Part shown: positions 35,801 through 47,116 of the stretch, in pieces
How positions within the stretch are numbered: position 1 is the first letter of the stretch
Layout of the letters: each line of letters starts with the position of its first letter
Assembly: GCA_002286715.1 (NCBI GenBank)
Contig: NSJX01000003.1
Coordinates: forward strand, 171,163 to 235,162
Reading direction: 5' to 3'
DNA length: 64,000 bases
DNA from: Dentipellis sp. KUC8613
Taxonomy: Eukaryota > Basidiomycota > Agaricomycetes > Russulales > Hericiaceae
Position numbers and translations under genes: made by a program
The notes under the pieces: generated by a model
The model's input: the letters and a program-made list of their open reading frames with translations, nothing else
What the model was told of the DNA's origin: nothing
Databases searched by the model: none

Positions 35801-37188
35801 TAGATTTAGATGTAACAAAACAGGAGGAAATGCAAGATACCCTATAGAGAACAGGCCCTTGATATCGATTTCCACGACACCCCCATCCACCGGCGGGTAG
35901 GTTACGTCTGCGTCCGGATGTTGACGCCTAGATTCCTCTCCCCGCGTGGAGCTCAGCCCGGCCTTTGCAACGAACTCCTTGATTTCCTTTTCGCCCATGC
36001 CAGCCAAGCCCGGGGCCTGACGAAGGCTGAGCCAACCCATCTCTTGGCCCTCTAAGTGGATGTCGACCCATCTTCTTCGGAAGAGAACAAGTCTGTTGAA
36101 CTCGCTCAGGATTCGCAGGAGAGCAGGGAGGATGCCCACAACGACAAGAATGACGATCAAGACAATAACTCTGACGCGTGTCCGCCAGAAGACGTTCGTG
36201 CCATTAAGGATGGCACGAGTATCTGCTGCCTGGGACGTTGTGATGTCCCGGTCATCTAGTAATTGAAGAAGTCGCAGTAAGCTGAGATCCTGCAACGTTG
36301 AGTACCGGCCAGAGAATTGAGGAGTGATGCTAGATTCGGCGAGGCAAGGCGTCGTGACCAAATAGATCGGAAGACTAGTACCTAGGCCTACTACAGACCA
36401 GCCGAGTACGATTGTCAAAAGGACCCAGAGAACGCGCTGACTAAGTTCTTCATCTGAAGGAAACAAATGCGCGTCGGCCGCAGGGGACTTGCCGGCATCT
36501 GCAACGTCGGTCGGAACAGAAGGGACCAGGGGTACAGGAGGAGACAAGAAGGCCCAGAAGGAAGGCTGTAAAGGTTTTGGTCGAACTCTATGATATATAA
36601 ACAAACTGCGAGGCACGAGACAAGGTAGCACTCACTCCTGCTGTACAAACCATTCTCGAAGTCCATAGACTTGACGGAATCGAGGCCGGAGGATACCGAA
36701 TAGGACCTGGACAGACGGTTGGAGCGCGTTCGGGACCCCATATAACGAATGATGCTCACCCAAAAGATCAGCCCCACAACACTAGAAAGTACAAGGGTTG
36801 ACAGTATCCCGTCCGCCGACGCGTCGATACCGTGACCAATACAGACGCTCTGCCCTACAACACTCAGGTCCACGGAAGCGCGTAATGTTGGAAAGTATTG
36901 TTCCCTAGAAATGGCACGAAGAGTAATATTTGGAGAAGACGTATCTGCACTGGTCCGTACGGGGACATCGGGTCCAGGTGGAGAGAAAGTGAGGTATGGT
37001 CCAGGTATAGGTGTCGTGAATACAGAAGACAGATCCGGTGGCGGTATAGAGGAGGTCCGTGGGCCATGCAAAGTGGTCATCGTAGACTCGGCTCTGCGAG
37101 AAACTGGTGTGTCGGTGTCATTTGGAGGATGGACATTTATAGCTTGGGCGCTATGGCCTGTTTCGTTAGTAGTCGTAGGTATAATCAT
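32846..37188 (-). CDS. CSC1/OSCA/TMEM63-like (DUF221) multipass membrane channel
   Basis: A calcium-permeable osmo- or mechanosensitive channel family found in fungal plasma and vacuolar membranes. The gene is split into about seven or more exons, and I did not resolve all borders. Recognisable pieces in order on the minus strand: an N-terminal extracellular Ser/Thr-rich part with a first TM, ILSTLVLSSVVGLIFWV (36.8 kb); RPKPLQPSFWAFLSPPVPLV (36.6 kb); TM LWVLLTIVLGWSVVGLGTSL; TM VRVIVLIVILVVVGILPALL; EMGWLSLRQAPGLAGMGEKE (36.0 kb); a long acidic cytoplasmic part; DDIRWDELQNESGQ, the PHM7-type end of the cytosolic domain (34.65 kb); several TMs to VYGRTSAPTGG and LALQPLLLGLILLSRRLWP (33.6 kb); and a terminal PIIWLPNDSAGVARSEAYD (32.95 kb). 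The start at 37188 is the first Met of an open exon. Channel function is inferred from the family. Confidence 0.6.
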
Positions 37189-37908
37189 AAACGTCGCGTG
37201 CGGGGCGTCAAGAACAAGTAGGGAGGGTATCCAGGATTTTCTATGCACACGGTGGGCGTTGGGTATAGTGTCGAGAGAGGAAAGAAGAGAAGGGGGTTAC
37301 GAAAGGTTCATAGCGGTGAGCTGAAGCCCTCCATGCAAAACGGAAACTCCAATGCTCACCACAACCTAAGGCCCCCAGACACTGCACCAATATAGCCTCC
37401 GTCGCGATATTTGACAAGATCTGCACTGTATGGCCACAGTCCCAAGCACAGAGATTTTGCCGGTATAGGATGAGGAAGAGAGAGACGCCAAGTGAAATTC
37501 CATTGTCGTACACCAAGAGATGCAAATCGGAACATTTGGAGAACAAGGGAGCGTGTTGCTAAGGTAGCGTGCCCAGTTCTGAGTATGGCCTAGGCTTCAC
37601 ACCGACACTATATACGCCTACTCCCACGCGGGCTCTCAGGCATTTACTCTCTTGTGACAGCAGAGGGGAATATTGCATTCCCCAATAGAATACATGATAC
37701 GTCCGGAAAGTAAAAAGTAATAAACAAATGAATGTGCCGACAAGGTTCGTGTAAGGAATGTGGTATGCGCAGGGTGAGGTAAGATGTCGATCGATGGTGG
37801 GTAAAGCAGACAGGAATGATATGGTGTGGAAAGGCTTCAAAGGACGGAATGTCAGTGTCCAAAGATGCGACGCACGCAGAATTGAAACACACCTCTGAGT
37901 ATTTGTCA
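37189..37908. other. Spacer upstream of the CSC1-like gene
   Basis: 720 bp. Minus frames at 37241-37546 and 37559-37990 contain hydrophobic stretches but no joinable exons. Probably a promoter plus the 3' UTR of the next small gene. Confidence 0.35.
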
Positions 37909-38121
37909 CTATGATGCCTTGCTCTTCAGATACACATCGCCCGCAACATGATGACCTGAAAGAGCAACCACCCGATGGCCTGTCACCCATGGCGGAGCGT
38001 CCTCGGGGATAATGGGAGACGCGGGTCCCAGGTTCTTCGGTTTCTTGTATTTTCGCGGTTTCATCGCTCTCGCTTCGTCACCGGCATCGAGAACACTCTG
38101 TTTGCTTGGTATGCAACCCAT
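37909..38121 (-). CDS. Small protein with N-myristoylation/palmitoylation-type start (70 aa)
   Basis: No family recognised. The N-terminus MGCIPSKQS fits the SH4 rule for membrane anchoring: Gly2 for myristate, Cys3 for palmitate, Ser6 and Lys7. A polybasic patch KPRKYKKPKN follows at residues 21-30, which would favour acidic membrane leaflets. Then comes GPASPIIPEDAPPWVTGHR and a short C-terminal strand-like tail VYLKSKAS. The frame is open further upstream (to 38253), but the MGCIPS Met is the one with a function-like context. TTTCAG and ACAG near the 3' end could be acceptors, so an intron is not excluded. Confidence 0.5.
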   Translation of the reverse strand: MGCIPSKQSVLDAGDEARAMKPRKYKKPKNLGPASPIIPEDAPPWVTGHRVVALSGHHVAGDVYLKSKAS

Positions 38122-39879
38122 AGCGAGATCCCACCCTGACGCATAACTGTCAATACTGTCTCCACACACGACTGAATAAGACTCACCGGTGATGCGAGAA
38201 TGGGTGCAGGAGGGCGGGAAGATGGAGGGTGGAGCGCTATCCCATCTCTCCACCAGATATATGAGGCACTCACCTTCTAATCACACCGAAATAATTGACA
38301 GCCGCGTGAGCACCGAGATGGCCTTGCCTGATCGTTAGCGTCGTGAAGGCAATTGATTGGCCGTCTACTTTTGCTGTGATTGGTGCGCGGGCGCTCGAGG
38401 TTTCGTATTGGCTACTATTGGTTCTCATAATCACGGGCGGCCGCTGAATGGAAGCTCGTAGCATGAGCCGCGTTCGCAGTACGAAGCAGGTTGGAGACCG
38501 CGACAGGTGGAGGGATTATGAGGGATGCATCAGTTGGTACGTCGGCGCTCGACGCCCACCGCTATGAACATTTTAGTCTGTGGAAAACGAGAAAGCGACA
38601 AGTTGGCCATCAAAGCCGGTCAATGGCTGCAGAAGAGGCACGGAAAGGGATGATGGATGACTTGAGGTTTCAGAGGAACAGAGTCTGGTCTGAGGACGTC
38701 CTCCGAGTCCACGTGTCCTTTCCTATTCCGGTAACCCAGTTCATAGCATTCGACATCAGGGAATCCGCCCAAGAAATGTATGCTCCAATATGCAGCTTAT
38801 ATTAGCTTATAAAGCCTATAATCGTTATAAACGCTGTAAGTTCATACTGCGGTAGAAATTTTACGCATGCAGCATATAATCGTAGTGTATGCAGAATGTA
38901 AGATTGCACCAGTTTTCGTGAAATCTCGATATCTTGCAACAAAAAGTAACCCCCGTGGCACCCCGACAGCCCAGAACACGGATAAATTATCAAAAAATCA
39001 ATTTATTTGTAGTAGTTACAAGTACAAGATACTCGAGACACCACCGCGTTCATGAGCCGCGTCGGACGAAAGGGATGGGCGGGGTGCAACTGAGGCAGTG
39101 AGATGGGGTAGACACTATATATGAGCAAACTCCATCAGCAAGGTATCGAGAGTTACACTGCAACGCCACGCACCTGTTTCCGAAGTCGATGCATGCACGC
39201 ACTATGCCACACTACTCTCCCAAGACCGAGGCGAAGGCTAAAGCGAAATATTAGCTCGTGTGAGCGCACACGTACCTTGCTATATTACGAACCAACGCCC
39301 GTGACGGAGAAGTAGCAGCCCGAATGATTCAGTGAGAAATCACGTACCTTGATATTATCCGGGACGGGACTCAATCTCAGACACGATGCTCGCAAAGGGT
39401 TGAAAGGAGGATTAGAACAACTTACATGCATGGAGGTCAAGGAGATAATATCAATACCGAGAGGATTCGCACAGGGATGGCTCACCGAAGGAGATGGAGG
39501 TTGGGAACAAAGAGCGTCGTTTGACGTTTCGACGTGGCACGATATGCCATATGAACGGCCCTGTCTCACGTGTGGGTTTAGGGTAGGCAATGTTCAGACT
39601 TGAGAGACGCGGCAAGGGCGATCACTTACTTGGGGGCGGTATATGGAGACCTTGTAATCGTGTGGTGGGATTACAACGCGGTAAAATCTGGCGGCTTGTT
39701 ACAAGCTCTCTACATGCGCATGTAGGCGCACGGAAACTTCCGGGGTCTTACAAACGCTGAAAGCGCTTATAGTCCAGAGGCGGATTCCCTGATGGACTTG
39801 GTGCACGGCACGTCCACACCTAGCTCGCTCGCGCCTTCCACATTCCTAGCTTGCAATCGACTCAGGCTTTGAGAACACC
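38122..39879. other. Gene-free interval before SLY1
   Basis: 1.76 kb, markedly AT-rich between 38,790 and 39,060. Short unrelated ORFs only. No transposon ends or tRNA recognised. Confidence 0.45.
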
Positions 39880-42411
39880 ATGGCGAGCAATGCGGTCAAG
39901 CAGGTGCGTCAACTACATAATTTCCCTATCAAGGTTACTCTCTCAATGTCAACTGCATGAAAGGCTGCGGCTCCGATGACATTACAGCAGGCACAGACGA
40001 ATGCACTGCTCACAGTATTGAATCTCAATAATCCCGTGGAACCTACAAGCTCTACGGCAACATCTGGCGCCGGCAAGACAAGCTCGACGCTGAAGGTACC
40101 AACAGCAGGGCCATTGGTGTGGAAGATACTGGTATTGGACCAGCAAACGAAGGACGTGCTTGCCACTGTCTTACGAGTACAGGACCTTCGGGACATTGGG
40201 GTGACTTTGCATGTGTGCGTCTTCTATCTAAATGAAGCAAGCAGTGGAAGCAGAAGACGCGTACTGAACGCGTCATTAGGCAGCTACATTCGTCGCGTCC
40301 GCCATTGCCCGACGTTCCCGCTGTATATTTCGTGTCGCCCACGCTTCAGAACATCCGACGAATAGCTGAGGATTTGGAGAAGGGATTGTATGAGTCGTAC
40401 CATATCAATTTCTCGGAGCCGCTGTCGCGCTCGTTACTGGAGGAGCTGGCGGCTTCGGTAGCCCGAGACGGCACGGGCGAGTTGATTGAGGAGGCAGGCC
40501 GCTATCTTGTCTCTGGCTTGTGTTGTATACTGACCTGACTTTTGAAGATTGTAGACCAATACCTTTCCTTTATTGCACCATCCGCTTCCTTATATTCCCT
40601 CTTGCCCGCACCCCTGCCTCCCTCCACGCCGGACCAAACCCAAGCGATATCCTCAACCTCGTCTTATTCCATCCTTAACTCTCCATCGTCTTCAGAACAG
40701 CAGATAGAAGCGGAAATTGAGCGCATAGCAAATGGCATTTTCAGTGTGGTTGCTACTATGGGTAAGTGAGCTGTGTCTACCTCACAGAAACTGTATTAAC
40801 CGCTTCATAGGCCAAGCACCCATCATCCGCGCGCCAAAAGGCAATGCGGCGGAGATGGTTGCGAAGAAGCTGGAGCAAAAGATTCGCGACTCCATTCTGA
40901 CCGCGTCCCGCTCACATACATCTTCCCTGTTCTCGCAAGACGCTGCAGGACTGTCAAATCTGCAACGACCACGTCAGTATCATCAATAGCGCTCACTTCT
41001 ACCTTCTGACACTCGGCTAGTGCTGCTTATTCTGGACAGAAATGTGGACCTTGTTCCTATGATGTCTCACGGATGGACATACCAGGCACTTGTTTCTGAC
41101 TGCCTTGAAATGAAGCTCAACCGAGTCACTGTCACCCAGCCGCAAAAGAAGGCATACGACCTCGACTCGAAAGACTTCTTCTGGACTAAAAACGCTGCGA
41201 ACCCGTTCCCGCAAGTCGCAGAGGACATCGATACCGAGCTGAACCGATACAAACAGGATGCAGCCGAGATCACACGGTCAACGGGCGTGAGCGATGTCAA
41301 CGACATCTCGCAACTGTAAGCTTGGCGTCGCGTCTCAGGTCCGCGCCGTGCTAATGACAGCGCCGTTCGCTATACAGAGACCTGTCGACGAATGCCGCCC
41401 ACCTCAAAACTGCCATCACTCAGCTGCCAGAACTCACGGCGCGCAAAGCCACTCTAGATACGCACATGAATATCGCGACCGCCCTTCTTGAGGAAATCAA
41501 GAAGCGTGGCTTGGATGAATTGTTCAGCACGGAAGAAGCTATCAATAAGCAGGTGAGGCCCGCCCATGTCCTACTGCAGTTCATGAGTTCTCACATGCAA
41601 TATGTAGACTGTAGCAACAATTCTCGAGACACTGCGCTCCTCGAAGGGGGAGGGCGAACCCACACCCGCAGACAAGCTGCGCCTTGTGCTCGTCTTCTAT
41701 CTTTCATCACCCGACAACGCCATTTCCAAGGACGACATCAACGAACTGGAGAGCGAGCTGAAGAAGCTCGGCGTCGACGTCGCTGCGTTCGAATATGTCC
41801 GGCGACTGCGCGAGATCTCACGCATGATTGTCCCCAACGCAGCAGGCGGCACCGCAACGCCCGTCATAGGCGGGGGCGGACAGGGCGGCGAGCTGTTCAA
41901 GGGCTTCAGCTCACTCGGCAACCGTGTATGTCTCACCGTTCCACTTATGCCCAGTCTTACTGATATAATACCTCGCGGGCAGCTCACGGACAGGTTTAAA
42001 GAGGGCGGCCTCGAGAACCTCATTTCGGGCGTGAAGAACTTCCTCCCAACGAACAAATCGACCACCGTCACGCGCCTCACGGAGGCCCTCATGGACTCGT
42101 CCGCCGCGTCCAACCAGTCGCTGCAAGAAACCGACGAGTACCTCTTCCTAGACCCGCGCGCACCGCGGCACAACACCGCGGCGTACGGTGCCCCGACGCC
42201 CGCGGGCGGCGCAGGCGCGGGGCGCGCGAAGCGCATGGCGTTCCAGGAGGGCATCGTGTTCATGGTTGGCGGCGCGGGGTACGTCGAGTATGGGAACTTG
42301 GAGGAGTGGGCGCAGAAAACGGGGAAGCGGATCACGTATGGCGGGACAGAAATTTGGGACCCGGAGGGCTTCGTGAAGACGCTGGAGGAGCTTGGGAAGG
42401 TGCAGTCGTAG
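39880..42411 (+). CDS. SLY1: Sec1/Munc18-family protein SLY1 (ER-Golgi SNARE regulator)
   Basis: Binds the syntaxin Sed5/Ufe1 and promotes SNARE assembly in ER-Golgi transport. Nine exons give 691 residues: 39880-39903, 39964-40212, 40284-40493, 40548-40761, 40811-40972, 41021-41315, 41378-41552, 41608-41925 and 41983-42411. Features: [12 protein letters not shown] and [20 protein letters not shown] (domain 1); [18 protein letters not shown]; the hallmark [40 protein letters not shown]; and the C-terminal SM signature [14 protein letters not shown], with ITYGGTEIW. Length equals yeast Sly1 plus about 25. The intron after exon 3 has a GC donor (GCAGGC), needed to keep [12 protein letters not shown] in frame. 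All other introns are GT-AG. Confidence 0.96.
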
Positions 42412-42775
42412 GTTGCTGTAGAGTGGGATATGTGGACCTTGATATAACCATTCTGTTCTGTGGATTTTTTTGGCTTAGTCCGTAGGCGATGATGGCGGCG
42501 GTATCGTGAAACCAACCGGCGTGGTTAAACTCAACGTTTGCGCAGGAGAGTGAATATACAAAGTCAGGGGAAATACTCTCAACTCATCCTCATCTGGAGG
42601 CACGCCTTCTTCTCAATGATAAAAATACAATATGTGCAATACAACTAGGCTAACATTTGGTTATATGGGTGAAGGGAGAGACTTAAGTGTTCGAATGAAG
42701 GGGTAGAGAGCTGAACCGATCGATAATCGGACACTCGAGACGATAGCAGCGGCCTGAACACCTGTACCGGATTTC
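42412..42775. other. Convergent spacer, SLY1 / GHITM-like
   Basis: 364 bp between two stop codons. 3' UTRs only. Confidence 0.4.
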
Positions 42776-44129
42776 TTACTTCCTCCTGTTGTTCTGCATA
42801 GTCAGGATCTGGACAAAGCGGATGCTGTAAACGATGTTGTCAGCACTCAGAAGTTCTGAAAGTTCTGAAAGATCGACATACAAAATGTTGATCATGTCAA
42901 GTTCGAGAGAAATGGCCTCGTTGATAGGGTCGGCGACCATCGCGCCACGCTCCGCCAAGCGAGCGTGGTGAAGAATGCGCTGCGTACTGTAGTAATGTTA
43001 GTATGTACTTCGCTAGTGAAGGACGTTCATGGAGTATACTTACTCGTAGAGCACCATACCGCCAAAGACCGCGAGACCGCCGTAAAGTGCGATCGACTCA
43101 GTGATAGCAAGAGCGCGGATGCCGAGGGGAAGAGCCATCGGTGCCAAAGAGCTCAAGGCGACGACCGTCACACCGGCGAGAAGAGGGCCTCCCATGTACA
43201 AGTACTTGTCGGTCCTACAGTTTGTCATGAGATATACTGGAGGCCTACACATGAAGAAACCTCTTACCGAGCGGTGGCACCGACGTAAGACAGAGAACCG
43301 ACGACACCGACAGTGTAAAGCGCCGCGCGAGACAGAATAGCGGGGCTAACGAAGAACAGAGGGCTCAAAGTTGCGGCTTGGCAAGCGTTGAAGGCCTGAG
43401 AAAGGGAAGATAGGTCACCATTGACCTGACGCATGAACGAGAATGAAAACGCACAAGCCACAGCAGATGTTTCTGGACAGTGTTCTCCGGGGATGTGTAC
43501 AGCGTGCCCATCATGGTTCCGATGCTTCCGACAAGACTAACACCAAGAACAAGCCCTGGTTGCACGCGTCAAGAGACAGCACACAATGCAGAAAAAAGGG
43601 AGACTTACAGGGGTTGGCCGTCATAATCCGGAAGGGCAGCCCAGCCCTGAACATGCTGCGAGCAGCGAGCGCGGTGACGACAAGCCCACCACCAGTATAC
43701 TTGAACGCGTCATGCAGGTAACTCTGCTCGCCTGCAGAGAGTGCGTCCCGAGTGTCCCTGTTGAGAAATGCCTGCACGCCGATAACGGTTCCCGCGACTG
43801 TCGCCTACACCAGACACGACATATTCCATGAGTTTCGAGAACCACGACCTGAAAGTATGAGGTACGAGACGTACAGCAGTAACCGCGTAACGTTTCCAAG
43901 CATCCTGTTGAGTAGGGCGGCTCACGGCAGCTTCATTGTACACCGAACGCGACGATTTGAAGAAATTCGACGAGAACCCGCCCTGCTTCTTCGCGTTCCG
44001 CAACGCCTCAAGGATATTCGAACGCGAGCTCGTGCCAAAGAAGCGCATGGCAGGGAGCTGCTGGACCGCGCGAGCGACGCTCGGCCTCGCCAGCGGGCGC
44101 ACAGCGGCAAAGATGCCGACTCGCAACAT
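42776..44129 (-). CDS. Mitochondrial GHITM-like protein (Bax inhibitor-1 family)
   Basis: Inner-membrane protein related to human GHITM/MICS1, linked to cristae organisation and ion exchange. Seven exons (44129-43875, 43804-43609, 43555-43455, 43395-43268, 43214-43044, 42986-42882, 42824-42776) give 334 residues. The Arg-rich N-terminus LRVGIFAAVRPLARPSVARA looks like a mitochondrial presequence. Several TM segments follow: GGGLVVTALAARSMF, WLVLGVSLVGSIGTMMGTLY, AALYTVGVVGSLSYVGA, YLYMGGPLLAGVTVVALSSL and ALYGGLAVFGGMVLYD. It ends with the family's C-terminal ISLELDMINIFIRFVQIL, which in BI-1 proteins forms the last helix with conserved aspartate. Exon phases all agree. Confidence 0.88.
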
Positions 44130-44619
44130 GGTGGATGGTGGTGGTTGAGGGGAAAGAGAGTTGTGTGGGCGAAGGAGGGTCACGGGAGGGAGTTATGAAG
44201 ACGGCCCAGTGCGGCTGCCTCGATTCCGAATGACCTCGGCATCCTCTTACGTCACGATCGTTGACGCGCGTCGTGCCGGCGCGAAGGCTCTCGAACAATC
44301 CACCACCGTTCGCCACAAGCCACGACGTCGAGCGTATATTTGACCGTGTCAGCCTAGGTATATGATACTATATCGCCAGCTGCAAATCAGATGAAGGACA
44401 GTTGAAATCCTCGATAATAATAAAAAGAGGGAGGGAGGTCTTTTTAGGGAAGGGTATAATCAGCGATCTTAAGACTTTCGATCTGAACATGGTATTAGTA
44501 CCATAGCATTTCATGAAGCGTGGATACAGACGATGCAAACAAGAAAAGACAAACGAGCGGCTGCAATAAATAATACAATAAGTGAGGGATCACTGCTGGC
44601 GAGCCACATCCTCCACACT
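44130..44619. other. Spacer, GHITM-like promoter and TBL1 3' flank
   Basis: 490 bp. No coding exon was found. Confidence 0.4.
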
Positions 44620-46826
44620 TCACGAAGCGACATATCTCTGCAAAGCAGGCAACCTCGTCACATCCACAACGGCAACCTTCTTCGACTCGAGCGCGAGCGC
44701 AATGCGGTTGAAGTTGTCCTTCTTCTGCCAGTCAATCTCGAAGATGCCGCGCTTTGGGCTTTCGGAACGCCATGACCAAACCTTCTCGCGCTCCTACACG
44801 ATCTGTCAGCTTAGTGTGAGCAGCACGACGGGTGATGAGTGTACCTTGACGTCGTATACGTGCATCCAGCCATCTCCGCTGCCGGTCGCAAGCCAGTGTC
44901 CGTCTGGAGAGAATGTGATTGTATATATTGGTCGCTTGTGGTTACTGAAGACCTTCAAGCAGGCGCCCGTCTCTGCATCCCATAGTCGTGAAGTGTTATC
45001 GAATGACGACCTGGTTTTCTGTAAGCAACTGAAGAAATGCGCTCTTAGGGGAGGAGACTCACGTCGCTATAAGCTCATGACCTTCAGGCGAAGGCGCAGG
45101 ACACCAACTGACGCCACTGACATGTCCTCGATGGCCTTCGAGGACGACACACTCATCGCTGAAGACGCCTTTCACGAAATTTGATTTCCATATCCGCGCT
45201 GTCTTGTCGTCTGAGCATGATGCTAGTCGTGTTCGTGTTGGGTTGAACTTGATCTGGTTGATTTCGTTTTCATGGCCCCTATGACAACGTCAATGAAGGA
45301 AGAGGCGGTTTGGGCGTGAAAGGAACTGACTTGAACGATTTGACGATCCCCTCTTTGCTGAGACTCATGATATGGATAACTCTGTCAGCCCCGCAGCTTG
45401 CAAAGGTCTCGTCATCCACCCAGTCGACGTCGAGACAACAATCTGCTTCATATGAGGGATAGTTGCTACTAGAATCAGGGTTGAAACTTACCGCTGTGGC
45501 TCCTGAACTCCTTGTGGAGTTTCTTCTCTTTCACGTTCCAAACACATGCAGAGCTGTCTAGACTAGCAGTCAACAACCACTTCCCTGATTTCGAAAACCG
45601 GGTAGCAAAGATTGGTCCCTGTGAATGAGATGCGAGGTTCAATTATCACTGATGCCGCAAAATCTCGAGTATGAATACCTGATGTTTGGGATTTGAGAAA
45701 TACAGCTCGCCGGTGGATGTGCATACTCGCAGAATTGCATCGTACGACCCGATGGCAAGCAGAGATCCGTCGCTATTCCAGTCAAGCGAGGTGAGATCGC
45801 CTTGATCCTCTTTTGGGTAGTAAGCGAGGGTGAGTGGCTCAGCGGGAGGTGCTGCCGAGCTGTCCTTTGGTAATATAGGGAGATTCCATAGATGCACGAT
45901 GGCGTCTTTCGATCTGACAGAAATTGATTGGAGAGGTGAGCGTCGCGGAAGACATTTGAACGTACCCTGAAGCCAAGATATGAGGAAGTGTAGGGTTCCA
46001 TGCGCACACGAAGACCTAAGAGAGTCCTTCACTAGTAAGACAAAATGCACATACCTATGTCGAATGATGGAACAGTGAGCAGGTACGTACCTCCGTTGCA
46101 TGTGCAGAGAGAAGCCTGATCGCCAGTGGGTCAGGTTCATCTTCTTCGTGCGCTGGTGACCTGGCATGCTTGAGTTTCTTGGCTGCAGAGTCGAACAGAA
46201 CCATCTCGCTCATAGATTCGCCTTTGCTCGCAGTTCAGAAAGCGTTTGGTACATCGTCTAGTGGAGAACATACCATCAAGGATCTGGCTAGTAGATTCCT
46301 GAATGGGCGTTTCTGTCCCTCTGTCCTTCCTCGCGCGTTTATCTGACCGTCCATCATCAGTAGCCGGCGTGCTAGCTTTCCGTTTAGACGCCATGTCCAC
46401 ATCTTCGGGCGTTCGCATATTCAGCACATCTCTGGACAGAGAAGAAGACATAGACGAGGTGGCGAAGTTGACTGGTTGCTTAGAAGAAGAGCCCTCGGAG
46501 CAAACGTGGTCTTCGAGCAGCGAGAAGCCAGTCTTGCAGTTGGTTGTCAGTGTACTCTCGCGCCAGTGGGTCTCGACTTCAGTGTAGAGAAGGGCTTTGC
46601 TGAGGAGTTCCACAAGCTCGCCACGCGGGATACGTTTCTGAAAGTTGGGCGATTGGTCGAGACGGCCTTCGCTACGTAGTGAAAAAGCCGAGTGCTGAAA
46701 GCCTGCGAATAAAGAATCAGCAAACGCCTGACGCCCAGGAATAGGATACGAGCCTGAATCCTGAAAGTAGGAGTATATGAGGCAGTTGACCTCGTCGGCC
46801 GTGATTAAAATGGGAGCAGACGCCAT
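44620..46826 (-). CDS. TBL1/TBL1XR1-like LisH + WD40 corepressor (Sif2 type)
   Basis: Subunit of Set3C/NCoR-type histone deacetylase complexes. The N-terminal LisH is split by the first intron: ITADEVNCLIYSYFQDSG then FQHSAFSLRSEG, with RGELVELLSKALLYTEVETHW after it. A low-complexity Ser/Lys linker with KRKASTP and KRARKD (a probable nuclear signal) follows. Then come WD40 blades: DPLAIRLLSAHATEVFVCAW, KDAIVHLWNLP, GDLTSLDWNSDGSLLAIGSYD, GPIFATRFSKSGKWLLTAS, DCCLDVDWVDDETFASCGAD, GHENEINQIKFNPTRTRLAS, GHVSGVSWCPSPEG and RPIYTITFSPDGHWLATGSG. A basidiomycete tail ends LPALQRYVAS. The Met at 46826 was chosen because MASAPILITADEV leads straight into LisH. The first intron (46703-46753) has a GC donor and is a multiple of three, so retention would add 17 residues. 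Confidence 0.9.
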
Positions 46827-47116
46827 GGACGCGCTCTGTTCACGACGAGGAAGAGAACAAGGAGGTCTAATTGAGGAGTGGCTGCCGCGGCACGGCAAGA
46901 CGATATATTCGCGAGGAAATTGGGAGGGTGACGGGGGTCCGTGGGGTCGCGCGTCATGGGAGATAGCTGCAGGACCAGCACGTGGATCGGGAGATTCACG
47001 ATGGACACGGGCGATCCACCTCCTGCGGCCGTCAAGCCGAGTATTGCTCAGCATCCTTCAACGTTCGCTGGACTCTTTCGCAGGTACACCTTCTCTTGCT
47101 TCCGCCCACCACCTCC
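46827..47116. promoter_or_regulatory. Shared divergent promoter, TBL1 / DCAF11
   Basis: The start codons lie 290 bp apart on opposite strands. Geometry is the only evidence. Confidence 0.5.

Noticed and set aside
37241..37546. Minus frame with LGVSLFLILYRQNLCAWDC, resembling an orphan basidiomycete membrane-protein helix.
   Set aside because: Only one hydrophobic segment, with no continuing exons. It lies in the promoter of the CSC1-like gene.
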